Shown: positions 33,354-42,864, counted from the first letter of the stretch. The stretch: 52,529 nt of DNA from Syntrophales bacterium (GCA_023229765.1 JALNYO010000025.1:1-52529), one strand, 5' to 3'. The notes: generated by a model from the sequence alone, not told the origin. A program made the numbers and translations.

Positions 33354-35335
33354 AAAAAGGAGCATGGTTTGGAATCTCGATGATTGCCCTCGTTTTGATC
33401 GCCCTTTTTGTTCTGATGCCGCCTTTCAGACAGATAACGAACGGTCATCTGGGGCTTTTGATGCTGGCCTTGATCGTTGTGGCGATCATGCTCGGGTTTC
33501 CGACGGCGTTCACGTTGATGGGGCTCGGGACGATGTTTGCCTGGTTTGCCTACCGCAGCGTAGATCAAAATTTGGCGGTACAGCAAACTCTTGATTTGAT
33601 GGTGCAGCGGGCCTACTGGGTGATGAGCAACGACGTTCTGATCTCGGTACCCCTTTTCGTCTTTATGGGCTATCTGGTCGAGCGGGCCAGCCTGATCCAG
33701 GATCTCTTCAAGAGCCTGCATCTGGCGACCACGCGCATTCCCGGATCGCTTGCCGTTGCCACTGTTGTTACCTGCGCGATTTTCGCCACCGCCTCGGGGA
33801 TCATCGGCGCGGTGGTGACGCTGATGGGACTGCTCGCCTTTCCGGCGATGCTCAAAGCGGGATACAATACCCGACTTGCGGCAGGCGCAGTTACTGCCGG
33901 CGGCACACTCGGCATTCTGATCCCGCCGTCGGTACTGCTGATCCTCTACGGCGCCACCGCCGGCGTCTCGGTGATGCAGCTCTATGCCGGGGCCTTCTTC
34001 CCCGGTCTGATGCTGGCCGGGCTTTATATCGCCTACATCATCATCTACTCGATGATTAACCCCAAAGTTGCGCCGCCGCTCTCCGAAGAGGAAAGATATG
34101 TACCCCTTCCCCTGTTTGCCGAGAAGATCGTCAAGGGTGGGAGCAATAACGTTGTGACGGGATTAATCGGCGCGATCATGGGCAAGCGCAGCGCCGATGT
34201 TCCCCTGAAAACGCTGCTTAACCACCTCCTGATCGCGTTTCTGCCGGTGCTGGCGTCAGTGTTGATCATGGGGTCTGTCTATCTTATGGTTACAAAACCG
34301 GAAGTGGTGGACACATCCGGTTTGCAGGAAATGGGCTCTGTGGCTACTACGGATATCGCCTCACCGGAAGAGGGCGGTTTACAGGAACCGGAAGATGCCG
34401 GCGGCCTTCAGGAACCCCCTGCCGAATCTGGTTTGCAGGAACCTCCCGCCGAATCAGGACTGGCGGAACCGGCTGCGCAGGAAGCGGCGCCGGAGAGCCC
34501 CCAGACTGCCGCCGCGCCGGCTGCACCTGCCCCTGATGCGGCCTCGGTTCCCGCGGCTGCATCCGCCGCCGAGCGTCTGCCCGCCCCGCTGGGCTACTGG
34601 CTGACACTGGGACTCTGCGTGGCATCGCTTGCAGTTTTCTATGCAATCTTCACGTTTGTTCGTCTCGAGATATTCAAGATGATGCTCACCTCGTTTTTCC
34701 CCTTGTCCATTCTGATCATCGGGGTTCTCGGCTCCATCATTGCCGGTCTTGCGACCCCGACCGAGGCGGCGGCGATGGGCTCCTCCGGCGCCCTGATTAT
34801 GGCGATTGCCTACGGGCGGTTCAATATTACGATGTTCAAGGAGGCGGTCTTCCTCACGGCAAAGACCTCGGCGATGGTCTGCTGGCTGTTTGTCGGTTCG
34901 GGGATCTTTGCCGGGGCGTTCGCGCTGCTTGGCGGGCAGGAAATCATCAATACCTGGGTGCAGTCGCTTAACATGTCGCCCGTGCAATTCATGCTGTTGG
35001 CGCAGGCCGTTATTTTTCTGCTGGGCTGGCCGCTGGAATGGACCGAGATAATCATTATTTTCCTGCCGATTTTCCTCCCGTTGCTGACACATTTTAACGT
35101 TGATCCGCTTTTCTTTGGTCTGCTGGTTGCAATGAACCTCCAGACGGCGTTTCTTTCGCCGCCGGTGGCGATGGCCGCATTCTACCTGAAGGGCGTTTCG
35201 CCGCCCCATGTGACGCTCAACCAGATATTCCTCGGGATGCTGCCGTTCATGGCGATTCAGGTATTCGCGATCTTTTTGCTGTACATGTTTCCTGCGATCG
35301 GGCTGTGGCTGCCGTCTTTGCTGTACGGGCATTAA
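33350..35335 (+). CDS. TRAP transporter large permease subunit (DctM) with a repeat-rich insert
   Basis: The protein has 661 residues; DctM is usually 420-440. The N-terminal half has normal DctM helices and motifs (LGFPTAFTLMG, FVFMGYLVERASL, GGTLGILIPPS). The C-terminal half has AGLATPTEAAAMG, PLEWTEIIIIFLPIF and a last helix. Between them, around residues 300-440, lie extra hydrophobic segments flanking a soluble stretch built from four 9-residue units (GLQEPPAES type) and an Ala/Pro run. The added segment may be a periplasmic or cytoplasmic loop. It is coupled to dctQ by ATGA and ended by the terminator at 35369-35403. Confidence 0.9.
   Translation: MKKGAWFGISMIALVLIALFVLMPPFRQITNGHLGLLMLALIVVAIMLGFPTAFTLMGLGTMFAWFAYRSVDQNLAVQQTLDLMVQRAYWVMSNDVLISVPLFVFMGYLVERASLIQDLFKSLHLATTRIPGSLAVATVVTCAIFATASGIIGAVVTLMGLLAFPAMLKAGYNTRLAAGAVTAGGTLGILIPPSVLLILYGATAGVSVMQLYAGAFFPGLMLAGLYIAYIIIYSMINPKVAPPLSEEERYVPLPLFAEKIVKGGSNNVVTGLIGAIMGKRSADVPLKTLLNHLLIAFLPVLASVLIMGSVYLMVTKPEVVDTSGLQEMGSVATTDIASPEEGGLQEPEDAGGLQEPPAESGLQEPPAESGLAEPAAQEAAPESPQTAAAPAAPAPDAASVPAAASAAERLPAPLGYWLTLGLCVASLAVFYAIFTFVRLEIFKMMLTSFFPLSILIIGVLGSIIAGLATPTEAAAMGSSGALIMAIAYGRFNITMFKEAVFLTAKTSAMVCWLFVGSGIFAGAFALLGGQEIINTWVQSLNMSPVQFMLLAQAVIFLLGWPLEWTEIIIIFLPIFLPLLTHFNVDPLFFGLLVAMNLQTAFLSPPVAMAAFYLKGVSPPHVTLNQIFLGMLPFMAIQVFAIFLLYMFPAIGLWLPSLLYGH
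34376..34483 (+). repeat. four tandem 27-bp coding repeats inside dctM
   Basis: Units 34376-34402, 34403-34429, 34430-34456 and 34457-34483 encode GLQEPEDAG, GLQEPPAES, GLQEPPAES and GLAEPAAQE. The middle two are identical in protein but differ in codons, so the array is not a very recent duplication. An upstream fragment, GLQEMGS, looks like a decayed fifth unit. Confidence 0.8.
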
Positions 35336-35368
35336 CGGATCAGGTAAGCATTGGGAAGAGTTAATAAT

Positions 35369-35403
35369 AAAGCGAAAGAGGGTTGCCCTCTTTCGCTTTT
35401 TAT
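35369..35403 (+). terminator. Rho-independent terminator of the TRAP operon
   Basis: AAAGCGAAAGAGGG (35369-35382), a TTG loop and CCCTCTTTCGCTTT (35386-35399) pair perfectly and run into more T residues to 35401. It lies 33 bases after the dctM stop. Confidence 0.9.
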
Positions 35404-35488
35404 TTCTTACAGCATTGTCCGTTAACCCTGTTCATCCTTGATCTCTTAAAATGGCGAAGACAGTTAAAGGTGGTTTGGCCGCCATAGG

Positions 35489-35663
35489 GCCTGTCCACAA
35501 ATAACTTGGACAAGATTGCGCTCAGATTTGGGTTAGATTTGGTTGCGGCGATTGAACAAAACCGCAGACGTAGCAGCGCTACGTTGAGGATTTTGTGATT
35601 GAGCCACAGCCAAAGATGGCCCAAAGATGAGATGCAAGATGTTCAGGTTATTTGTGGACAGGC
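35489..35663. mobile_element. 175-bp foldback (MITE-like) element
   Basis: The ends are perfect 17-bp inverted repeats: GCCTGTCCACAAATAAC (35489-35505) and its complement at 35647-35663. The inside is also an imperfect palindrome: the left part (GATTGCGCTCAGATTTGG, CGATTGAACAAAACCGC) mirrors the right part, meeting near GTAGCAGCGCTAC. The whole unit can fold into one long hairpin. It has no coding capacity. It sits between the TRAP terminator and the acyl-CoA synthetase gene, so it will be in or next to that gene's leader. Confidence 0.75.
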
Positions 35664-35840
35664 ACATAGTCTATTCATCGGAAATATATTGCATTTCCGA
35701 GGGAACATCGTTATTATCCGCCAATCTTAATCTTTATGATTTGTTAATGATCAGCAGACGGTTTCTTCCGAAAAAGGGCAGCGCAGAAAAGCGAGGTCGC
35801 TTATCCGCCCCTGCCGCAGTGCAATCAAAGGAGAAAAGGT

Positions 35841-38519
35841 ATGGGAGATCTGCAGAAAATCTTCAATCCTCGGACAATTGCCGTAATCGGCGCTACCGAC
35901 AAGGAAGGTTCGTTTGGGCGGGCAATTCTGGAAAACGCTCTTGCTTCCTCTAACCGCACAGTTTATCCGATTAACCCGCATCGCTCAACGGTTCTTGATA
36001 AAGCCTGCTGGCCGGATATAGGCTCTGTGCCGGAAGAGGTTGATCTGGCGATAGTCGCAACCCCTGCCGCCACCGTTCCCGGCGTGGTGGAAGCCTGCGG
36101 CCGGGCCGGCGTGGGAGGGATCATCATCATTTCGGCCGGTTTTCGCGAAACGGGAGAGGCGGGGGCCCGTCTCGAAGAGGAGATTATCCGCATTAACCAG
36201 GCGTACAAAATGAGGATCGTCGGCCCCAATTGTCTGGGGATCATCCGGCCGGCGGTAAATCTCAGGGCGACCTTCCTCAAGGGGGAAACGGAAGGCGGCG
36301 ACATCGCGTTTATCTCGGACGCGGGGAGTTTCGGCAGGACCCTCCTCGACTGGGGGATCAGCTCCCATATTGGCTTCAGCATGGTCGTTTCCCTTGGTTC
36401 AGCGATAGATGTGACATTCTGGGACGTGATCGATTTTCTCTTTGAAGACCCGAACACGAAGAGCATCATTCTCTACATGGAAGAGGTGCGGGGGGATGTT
36501 AAGCGTTTCGTCAGCGCCGCCCGCTGCTTTGCCCGCGTCAAGCCGATTATCCTGCTCAAACCCCCGGGTCTGAAGGAGGGAAACTGTCATGGGTCCACCC
36601 ATTCCGGGATGATGGCCTGTCCGGAAGAGGTTCTGGATGCCCTTTTCCGCCGCATTGGCGTGGTCAGGGTGCGCGAGGCGGAGGATCTCTTTAACGCGGC
36701 CAGCATTCTCTCTTCCGGGAATCGCCCCCGGGGGCCGCGTCTGGCAATCCTGACGAACGCCATGGGGATCGGGATCATCGCTGCTAAACAATTGCTCCGC
36801 TCCGGCGGAAAACTGGCCGAACTGTCAGCAAAAACCATCAATGCTCTGGACGGCGTTCTTCCTTCCTGGTGGAACCGGGAAAATCCCGTTCATCTGCTCC
36901 GCGATGCAGATGTATCCCGCTACGCGTCGGCGGTTGAGATTGTCCTCAAGGATGCGGGCGTGGACGGCATCTTGACGGTATATACGCCTCAGGATTTTAC
37001 CAACTCGGAAGAGCTGGCGGAGGCGCTGGTCTCCCTTTGCGCAAAAACGGACAAGCCGCTGCTTGCGGCCTGGATGGGTGGAAACGATGTCCAGCGCGGG
37101 CGCGAGCTGATGCGAGAAAAGGGGATTCCCTCATACGAGTCGGCGGAGGCCGCCGTTCGCGCTTATATCTACATGAATCAGTACGAGCGCAATCTGCAGA
37201 TTCTTCATGAAACGCCGGCGGAGCTCCCTCTCGATGAGACACCGCCGAAAAATCATCTCAAGGCGATTATCAGGCGCTCCGGGCGGGGAGATTCGTTGAT
37301 TCTTACGGAGGATGAATCACAAAAGTTTCTCCGCAACTACGGCATCCCTGTGATTGCCACGCGAACAGCGGGAACCATCGATGCGGCCATCGACGCTGCC
37401 CGTGAAATAGGATACCCGGTGGTGCTAAAGGTTGCCTCGCCCGATATTGTCTTCAGACAGGACGTCGGGGGGGTGGCAACGGCGATCGACAGCGAAACAA
37501 CACTCCGCAGCGCCTTTCAGCGAATCATGGACGGGGTAAGCCATTTTGCCCCCGAGGCGCTGGTGCGCGGGGTGGTCGTTCAGAAAATGCTGGAACATAT
37601 AGATTACGAACTGATTATCGGGGCAAGAAAGGACGGTCATTTTGGCGCCGTCATCCTCTTCGGACACGGCGGCATCGGGGTGGAGATGCTGCGGGATTTT
37701 TCCGTCGGCCTGCCGCCCTTGAACCAGACGCTCGCCCGGCTGCTGATGGAGGAGACTGGCGTTTACCGTATGCTTCAGGGCTTCCGGGGAAAGCAGCCGG
37801 CCGATTTACGCCAGATCGAGCAGATACTGGTCGGTTTTTCCAGAATGATCGTCGATTTTCCCGAAATACTGGAAATGGATATAAACCCGCTGGCCGTCTG
37901 TCAGGGAAAGGCCGTCGTGCTGGACGCCCGGATCCTGGTGGATCGGGAGGCGTTGGCGGCAAAATCTCCGCCCTATAGCCACCTGGTCATTGCCCCTTAT
38001 CCGACAAGACATGTAACCCCTTGGCGGCTGAAGGACGGCACGGAGCTGATCCTCCGCCCCATCCGCCCTGAGGATGAGCCTCTTGAATTCGAGATGCTTT
38101 CTACCTGTTCGCAGGAAACCATTCGCTCCCGCTATTATCAGAACATCAAAAACATCAGCCATGCGATGCTGGTCCGCTCCTGTCATATAGACTACGGTCG
38201 GGACATGACGATCGTCGCTGAGCTGCGCGCCGACAAAAAAAGGCGGCTTGTCGGCATCGGCAGCCTGACCGTTGACGTAAATGGCGGCAATGCGGGAGAA
38301 TTTGCGATTATTGTGCACGACGATTTTCAGAAACGGGGCCTTGCATCCAAGCTCCTCGATGTGCTCATCGGCATCGCCGAGGAGAAGGGGCTGAAGGAAT
38401 TCTATGGATTTCTGGAGCCGACGAATGGCCGGATGACTTATCTGTGCGAAAAGCTCGGAATGACCCGCAGCCGTTCTGCCGACGACCTGGTCCGGGTCTC
38501 TCTGCCCTTAGACGGGTAA
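35841..38519 (+). CDS. ADP-forming acyl-CoA synthetase with C-terminal GNAT acetyltransferase domain
   Basis: The protein has 892 residues. In order: CoA-binding Rossmann domain (RTIAVIGATDKEGSFG), succinyl-CoA-ligase-like domain (VGPNCLGIIRP), a phospho-His candidate in GSTHSGMMA, an ATP-grasp domain (GIPVIATRTAG ... YPVVLKVASPDIVFRQDVGGVAT ... EMDINPLAV), and a GNAT domain from about 735 (LRPIRPEDEPLEFEM ... DFQKRGLASKLLDVLIG). The first part converts acyl-CoA, ADP and phosphate to acid, CoA and ATP, or the reverse. GNAT-fused forms include the Pat-type protein-lysine acetyltransferases, in which the synthetase part may be inactive. Here the key His seems present, so both activities are possible. 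A GGAGAAAAGG site precedes the ATG. Confidence 0.9.
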   Translation: MGDLQKIFNPRTIAVIGATDKEGSFGRAILENALASSNRTVYPINPHRSTVLDKACWPDIGSVPEEVDLAIVATPAATVPGVVEACGRAGVGGIIIISAGFRETGEAGARLEEEIIRINQAYKMRIVGPNCLGIIRPAVNLRATFLKGETEGGDIAFISDAGSFGRTLLDWGISSHIGFSMVVSLGSAIDVTFWDVIDFLFEDPNTKSIILYMEEVRGDVKRFVSAARCFARVKPIILLKPPGLKEGNCHGSTHSGMMACPEEVLDALFRRIGVVRVREAEDLFNAASILSSGNRPRGPRLAILTNAMGIGIIAAKQLLRSGGKLAELSAKTINALDGVLPSWWNRENPVHLLRDADVSRYASAVEIVLKDAGVDGILTVYTPQDFTNSEELAEALVSLCAKTDKPLLAAWMGGNDVQRGRELMREKGIPSYESAEAAVRAYIYMNQYERNLQILHETPAELPLDETPPKNHLKAIIRRSGRGDSLILTEDESQKFLRNYGIPVIATRTAGTIDAAIDAAREIGYPVVLKVASPDIVFRQDVGGVATAIDSETTLRSAFQRIMDGVSHFAPEALVRGVVVQKMLEHIDYELIIGARKDGHFGAVILFGHGGIGVEMLRDFSVGLPPLNQTLARLLMEETGVYRMLQGFRGKQPADLRQIEQILVGFSRMIVDFPEILEMDINPLAVCQGKAVVLDARILVDREALAAKSPPYSHLVIAPYPTRHVTPWRLKDGTELILRPIRPEDEPLEFEMLSTCSQETIRSRYYQNIKNISHAMLVRSCHIDYGRDMTIVAELRADKKRRLVGIGSLTVDVNGGNAGEFAIIVHDDFQKRGLASKLLDVLIGIAEEKGLKEFYGFLEPTNGRMTYLCEKLGMTRSRSADDLVRVSLPLDG

Positions 38520-38537
38520 TGGCCGCCTCTGGCCGAT

Positions 38538-39395
38538 CTATATCGAAAGCAGTTCGGCCATGTTGTCGTAAAAGACAGCGGCTTTCTGCTTGGCGCTAAA
38601 CCCGGCCGCCCCTGTCAATTCATTTATCCGGGCGATTTCGGCCTCGTGCACAAACCAGGGCCAGTCCGTGCCAAAAACGATGCGTCCGGGGCCGAAGCGC
38701 TTGAGCAGGGCGACAAACTGCTCCTGTGTCAGGGTATGGGCCGCATTGGACGTATCGAGCAGCAGATTGTTACTGGGGAGCAGCTCTGCCCATAACTGCG
38801 CGAAGGGGGCGCTCAAGCCACCCATGTGGGCGCCGATGAAGACCGTGTGCGGGTAACGCCGGGCCAGCGCCGCGATCTGGACAGGCCTTGTCGTGCAGGT
38901 CTGATCCGTGCCAAAGTAGCTATGGGCGTGATAAAATGTGTCCAGCACGACGAACAGGGGCTTTGCGTCGCTGCGGTTATGGAGGTCGATCAGGTCGAAC
39001 AGGGCCAAAGCCGGCGGGCCGTCGAGCACAAAACCCTGGGAAAAAGAGCACAGTTTGATTCCCCGGATTCCCTTCTGGCAGAGCCTGTCAATTTCCTTCT
39101 GATTATTGGGATAAGCGGGGTGCAGGGTGCCGGCTGTGTGCAAAAAATCCGTCGTCCTTGCCTTTTCGATGAAAATCGTGTTGATCCGTTCCACATCCGC
39201 GGCCGCAGCCGTGGGCAGAATCAGCCCGGCGGCAACGCCGGCGTCCTTCATGGAAGCGGCCAGCGACGCGATATCCAGGCGGGCATACGCGCCTGCGGTC
39301 TGCAGATTCAACAGGCCGACCAACTCCTTGCGGCGCGAGACATTGTCAATTATTTTTGTGTTGAAAAGGTGAAGGTGGCTGTCAAAAACCCTCAT
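38538..39395 (-). CDS. amidohydrolase family protein (Amidohydro_2, TIM-barrel metal hydrolase)
   Basis: The protein has 285 residues. It begins with the metal-binding DSHLH motif at residues 4-8; later ligands appear as 'GIKLCSF' Lys, 'VFIGAHMGG' His and 'FGTDWPW' Asp. This pattern fits the PF04909 group (dicarboxylate lactonases, decarboxylases such as ACMSD, and related hydrolases). It converges on the acyl-CoA synthetase gene with 18 bases between stops. Some hydrolysis or decarboxylation of a small carboxylate would fit the TRAP/acyl-CoA neighbourhood, but the substrate is unknown. Confidence 0.85.
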   Translation of the reverse strand: MRVFDSHLHLFNTKIIDNVSRRKELVGLLNLQTAGAYARLDIASLAASMKDAGVAAGLILPTAAAADVERINTIFIEKARTTDFLHTAGTLHPAYPNNQKEIDRLCQKGIRGIKLCSFSQGFVLDGPPALALFDLIDLHNRSDAKPLFVVLDTFYHAHSYFGTDQTCTTRPVQIAALARRYPHTVFIGAHMGGLSAPFAQLWAELLPSNNLLLDTSNAAHTLTQEQFVALLKRFGPGRIVFGTDWPWFVHEAEIARINELTGAAGFSAKQKAAVFYDNMAELLSI

Positions 39396-39597
39396 GGGCT
39401 TCGGTCTCCCCGATTTATAATATCCCGCTCCATTGCAACCTTGTCGGGCTCCCCCTGAAAAAATGCGCCAAACGCCAGAGTGTCTGCTATTTTATTTGAC
39501 AAGACACAGCGTTTCAGGCGAGGGAGTATAGGCAGGACGGACTTGCCTGTCAACGAGATATTGCAGGCGATATTGACCACAAGATATTACGGGAAAC

Positions 39598-41412
39598 ATG
39601 AAAAACAGGATCCTTCAAACCCTGAACAAATATTGGGGGTATCAAAGTTTTCGTCTCTTTCAGGAAGAGGTGATTCTCTCAATCCTGGAAAACCGGGATA
39701 CCGTGACGATTCTGCCAACCGGCGGCGGGAAATCGGTCTGCTTTCAATTGCCCGCGCTGATTGCCGAAGGAATGGCCGTTGTTATCTCCCCGCTCATTTC
39801 GCTGATGAAGGATCAGGTCGATTATCTGAAGGAACTTAGAATCCCCGCGGAATGCCTGAACTCCTCCCTGACCGGGGCGCAGCAGGCTGCGGTGCTCGGG
39901 AAAATTAGCGCCGGCCGCGTGCGGCTCCTCTACCTTTCCCCGGAACGACTGCTGATGGAACATACCATCGCTCTCCTCAAGGGGGTGAAAATCTCATTTT
40001 TTGTCGTTGACGAGGCGCACTGCATCAGCCACTGGGGACACGATTTTCGCGAAGACTACCGTCACCTGAAGATCATAAAGAAGCAATTCCCCCAGGTGGG
40101 GGTTCATGCCTTCACCGCGACGGCAACAGCCGAGGTCAAAAGGGATATCGTCGCGCAATTGCAATTGCATACCCCTGAAATCTATATGGGAAGCGTCGAT
40201 CGCCCCAATTTGACCTATCGCGTTTTCCCCCGTTCCGGAAACCTGTTCGGGCAAATCGCCGAGGCGATCCGGAAGCATCCGGGAGAACCGGGAATCATCT
40301 ACTGCCTGAAGCGAACGGATGTGGATGAAATTTCTAAAAAGCTCAATGAACATGGATATAGAAACTGTCCCTATCACGCAGGTTTGTCGGACAAAGAGCG
40401 TAGAAATAATCAGGAAGAATTCTCGTCGGAGCGGATCAATCTCATCGTGGCGACGATCGCGTTCGGGATGGGGGTTGATCGCTCCAATATCCGCTATGTA
40501 ATCCATGCCGCGATGCCCAAATCCATCGAACATTATCAGCAGGAGACCGGCCGCGCGGGCCGCGATGGCCTGCCCGCCGACTGCACCCTGTTCTATGCGG
40601 GAAGCGATTACCGCATCTGGGAGTACATGCTCCGCGACTCGCCGGACAAGGAGGTCATGCTTGCGAAATTAAGTGCAATGTATGGATTTTGCGTACGTCC
40701 CGAATGCCGGCATCGCTACCTGTCCAATTATTTTGCCCAGGAATATGGGCAGCCAAACTGCGGCGCCTGCGATTATTGTCTAAGCGAGGTGGAGACGGTC
40801 GAAGAGCCGCTGATCGTCGGGCAGAAAATCCTTTCCTGCGTAGCGCGGGTCAAAGAAAGGTTTGGCGCGGCCCATATCGTCGAAATTCTTAAAGGAAACG
40901 TAACTGCCGCCATCGAAAAATGGGAGCACGACAAGCTTTCCACCTTCGCCCTGATGCAGGGTGAAACAAAGAATTATATCCGTTACATGCTGGAGCAATT
41001 GATTGGTCAGGGGTTTCTGCGGCGCGAAGGCGAGTTCATGACGATTGCGATCACCGAAGCGGGCTGGGAACTGCTGAGGGGGAAGGCCATGCCGCTACTG
41101 GCGAAACCGCTGGTCGCCGAGAAAAAGAAGGAGATTGAGGCGAAGCGAAAATCAAGGCGCGCCGAACAATGGGAAAATGTTGATGAAGAGCTATTCGAGT
41201 TGTTGCGCACCCGTCGCGCGGAACTGGCGCGGGGCAAGGGGATTCCCGCTTATATGATTTTCAGCGACAAGAGCCTCAAAGAGATGGCGCAGCGAAAACC
41301 CAAAACCCTGGCGCAGTTCTCCAACGTTTCCGGGGTGGGCACGGCGAAACAGGAGCAGTACGGCGCCGTTTTCCTTGATATTATTAATCAATACGTGTCA
41401 TCGGGAAGCTGA
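39598..41412 (+). CDS. recQ: ATP-dependent DNA helicase RecQ
   Basis: The protein has 604 residues. The SF2 helicase core has Walker A TGGGKS (41-46), DEAH at 138-141 (DEAHCISHWGHDFR), 'HAFTATAT' and 'IRYVIHAAMPKSIEHYQQETGRAGRDG'. The RQC zinc-binding cysteines are present (CVRPECRHRYL ... CGACDYC), followed by a winged helix (about 405-500) and a C-terminal HRDC domain (about 530-600, LARGKGIPAYMIFSDKSL). RecQ unwinds DNA in recombination and fork repair. It is divergent from the amidohydrolase with a 202-base gap. Confidence 0.95.
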   Translation: MKNRILQTLNKYWGYQSFRLFQEEVILSILENRDTVTILPTGGGKSVCFQLPALIAEGMAVVISPLISLMKDQVDYLKELRIPAECLNSSLTGAQQAAVLGKISAGRVRLLYLSPERLLMEHTIALLKGVKISFFVVDEAHCISHWGHDFREDYRHLKIIKKQFPQVGVHAFTATATAEVKRDIVAQLQLHTPEIYMGSVDRPNLTYRVFPRSGNLFGQIAEAIRKHPGEPGIIYCLKRTDVDEISKKLNEHGYRNCPYHAGLSDKERRNNQEEFSSERINLIVATIAFGMGVDRSNIRYVIHAAMPKSIEHYQQETGRAGRDGLPADCTLFYAGSDYRIWEYMLRDSPDKEVMLAKLSAMYGFCVRPECRHRYLSNYFAQEYGQPNCGACDYCLSEVETVEEPLIVGQKILSCVARVKERFGAAHIVEILKGNVTAAIEKWEHDKLSTFALMQGETKNYIRYMLEQLIGQGFLRREGEFMTIAITEAGWELLRGKAMPLLAKPLVAEKKKEIEAKRKSRRAEQWENVDEELFELLRTRRAELARGKGIPAYMIFSDKSLKEMAQRKPKTLAQFSNVSGVGTAKQEQYGAVFLDIINQYVSSGS

Positions 41413-41520
41413 TGGCAGAGCCATCTCTCCACCACATTGAGATGAAGATCGGGAGCCGCCCAGGCGTGCGGACAGAAGATCGTGACCGGTCGAAGTCTGC
41501 CATTTTGACGCCCGCTTCCG

Positions 41521-42117
41521 TCAACGTTGAGGGGCCTCTAAAATCAGCACTCGCCCGTTATGTTCAAAATAGCCCTTGAGCTTTTCCGTTTCGGCTCTTT
41601 CCCGTTCGGTCAGCGTTCCCCCGCCCAGCCTTTTGCCCCAGTAGCCGTTTGCAATGACCGTTGCGCTTCGCTCCAGCCAATGAGTCAGTTTTTCCGTCGT
41701 TCCGGCCTGTAGGTAGATGCTGAAATCATTGACAAACAGGATGTCCCGCGAATGCAAATTGCTTTTACGGAAGAGCCCTTCGACGAGTCGCTGATTTTCC
41801 CGGGCCTTTTCGCTGGCCTCCGCTTCCGTTTTCGAACTCAGGCGAGGCGGCTCAAATCGGCCGCCCAGATAGAGAATGTCGCACCCCTCCGGCGGCGTCA
41901 ATTTTCCCCCGACGCCAACCAGCCCCTTCTCTGTTGCCAGTTTTTCCGGGACCTCCGGCGCCATATCCACGATCGCGATCCGCGCTCCGAGATTCCGGCG
42001 GCACAATCCTTCCAATACCTCCTGCGACAGCGTGGTCTTGCCGGTATTGACGTCCCCCAGGATCAGGGTTTTTCGGCAGAGATAGTCTGCAATGTGAATT
42101 TCCTGCATCTCTCTCAT
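41521..42117 (-). CDS. P-loop NTPase of unknown function in the thiamine transport cluster
   Basis: The protein has 198 residues, with an N-terminal Walker A GDVNTGKTTL after a beta-strand (RKTLILGD), 'ARIAIVDMAPEVP' that may act like a switch or deviant Walker B, and 'RDILFVNDFSIYLQAG' near residue 130. It has no transporter helical domain. It is last in the run thiC-thiW-ecfAA'-ecfT and starts 81 bases after ecfT, with GGAGGCGAC upstream of its ATG. It may be a metallochaperone- or kinase-like helper in cofactor metabolism, but I know no defined function. Confidence 0.75.
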   Translation of the reverse strand: MREMQEIHIADYLCRKTLILGDVNTGKTTLSQEVLEGLCRRNLGARIAIVDMAPEVPEKLATEKGLVGVGGKLTPPEGCDILYLGGRFEPPRLSSKTEAEASEKARENQRLVEGLFRKSNLHSRDILFVNDFSIYLQAGTTEKLTHWLERSATVIANGYWGKRLGGGTLTERERAETEKLKGYFEHNGRVLILEAPQR

Positions 42118-42198
42118 GTATGTCGCCTCCAGCCTTGAAAGGTATCAAAAAACAGATGATGTTTCGGCGCTTACGCAGAAATCGGGACTGAATATCCT

Positions 42199-42864
42199 CT
42201 ATCTCCATCCATACCGCCCCAGAAGGCAGGCGATCAAAACAAACAGGCCGCCGGCCAATGCCAGCCCATCCCGAATACCCATCCGGTACTCTTTGAGGAA
42301 GGTCCGCCCCGAGCGGCCAAATCCTCTCGCCTCCATCGCTTCGGCCAATGCCTCGGCCATCTGAAACGCTTGAATCAGGATCGGTCCTAAAAACGCCGGG
42401 TAATGCCGCAGGGCCGACCATCCCGGTTCCAGCGGGATTCCCCTGGCCCGCTGGGCGTCTATGACGTTTCTTATCCTTCTGCTCATGATCGGCACGAACT
42501 GCAAGGAGGTGCTCAGAACAAAGGCGACGACATACGGCATTCCGGCTTTAACCAGCGAGTTTCCCAAATCGTCGGGAAGCGTGATGCTGAAGAAGACAAA
42601 AAAAACCGTAGCGAGCGTCAGCAGTTTTAGCGCCGCCTGCGCAGCAATCCGCGCATCCGCCGTCCACCAGACGACCGCGCCAAAGAACAGCGACATGGGC
42701 AGCGCCATCCGCAGCCAATGCAGATAGAATCTTGTTTTACCGATGACAATGATGAAGAGCAACAGAATTCCCCCTGCGGCGAGCGACCAGATCAGACTGG
42801 TTGACGCCACGGTGAGGGCGGCATACCCCATGGCCAATAACAGCTTGGTGCGCGGATCAAGCAT
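42199..42864 (-). CDS. ecfT: ECF transporter transmembrane component T
   Basis: The protein has 221 residues with several hydrophobic segments, opening 'LDPRTKLLLAMGYAAL', the usual CbiQ/EcfT start. The coupling motif appears as 'IDAQRARGIPLE' and 'MEARGFGRSGRTFLKEYRM', matching the two A-R-G/S coupling helices that grip the ATPases. The start at 42864 has AGGAGGAG upstream and overlaps the end of ecfAA' by 8 bases; an upstream in-frame ATG at 42897 is rejected. It works with the fused ATPase and ThiW below. Confidence 0.88.
   Translation of the reverse strand: MLDPRTKLLLAMGYAALTVASTSLIWSLAAGGILLLFIIVIGKTRFYLHWLRMALPMSLFFGAVVWWTADARIAAQAALKLLTLATVFFVFFSITLPDDLGNSLVKAGMPYVVAFVLSTSLQFVPIMSRRIRNVIDAQRARGIPLEPGWSALRHYPAFLGPILIQAFQMAEALAEAMEARGFGRSGRTFLKEYRMGIRDGLALAGGLFVLIACLLGRYGWR

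Noticed and set aside
34454..35332. Minus-strand open frame of 292 codons across dctM
   Set aside because: The product is Arg/Gln/His-rich, typical of the mirror of hydrophobic codons; dctM is clearly the coding strand.
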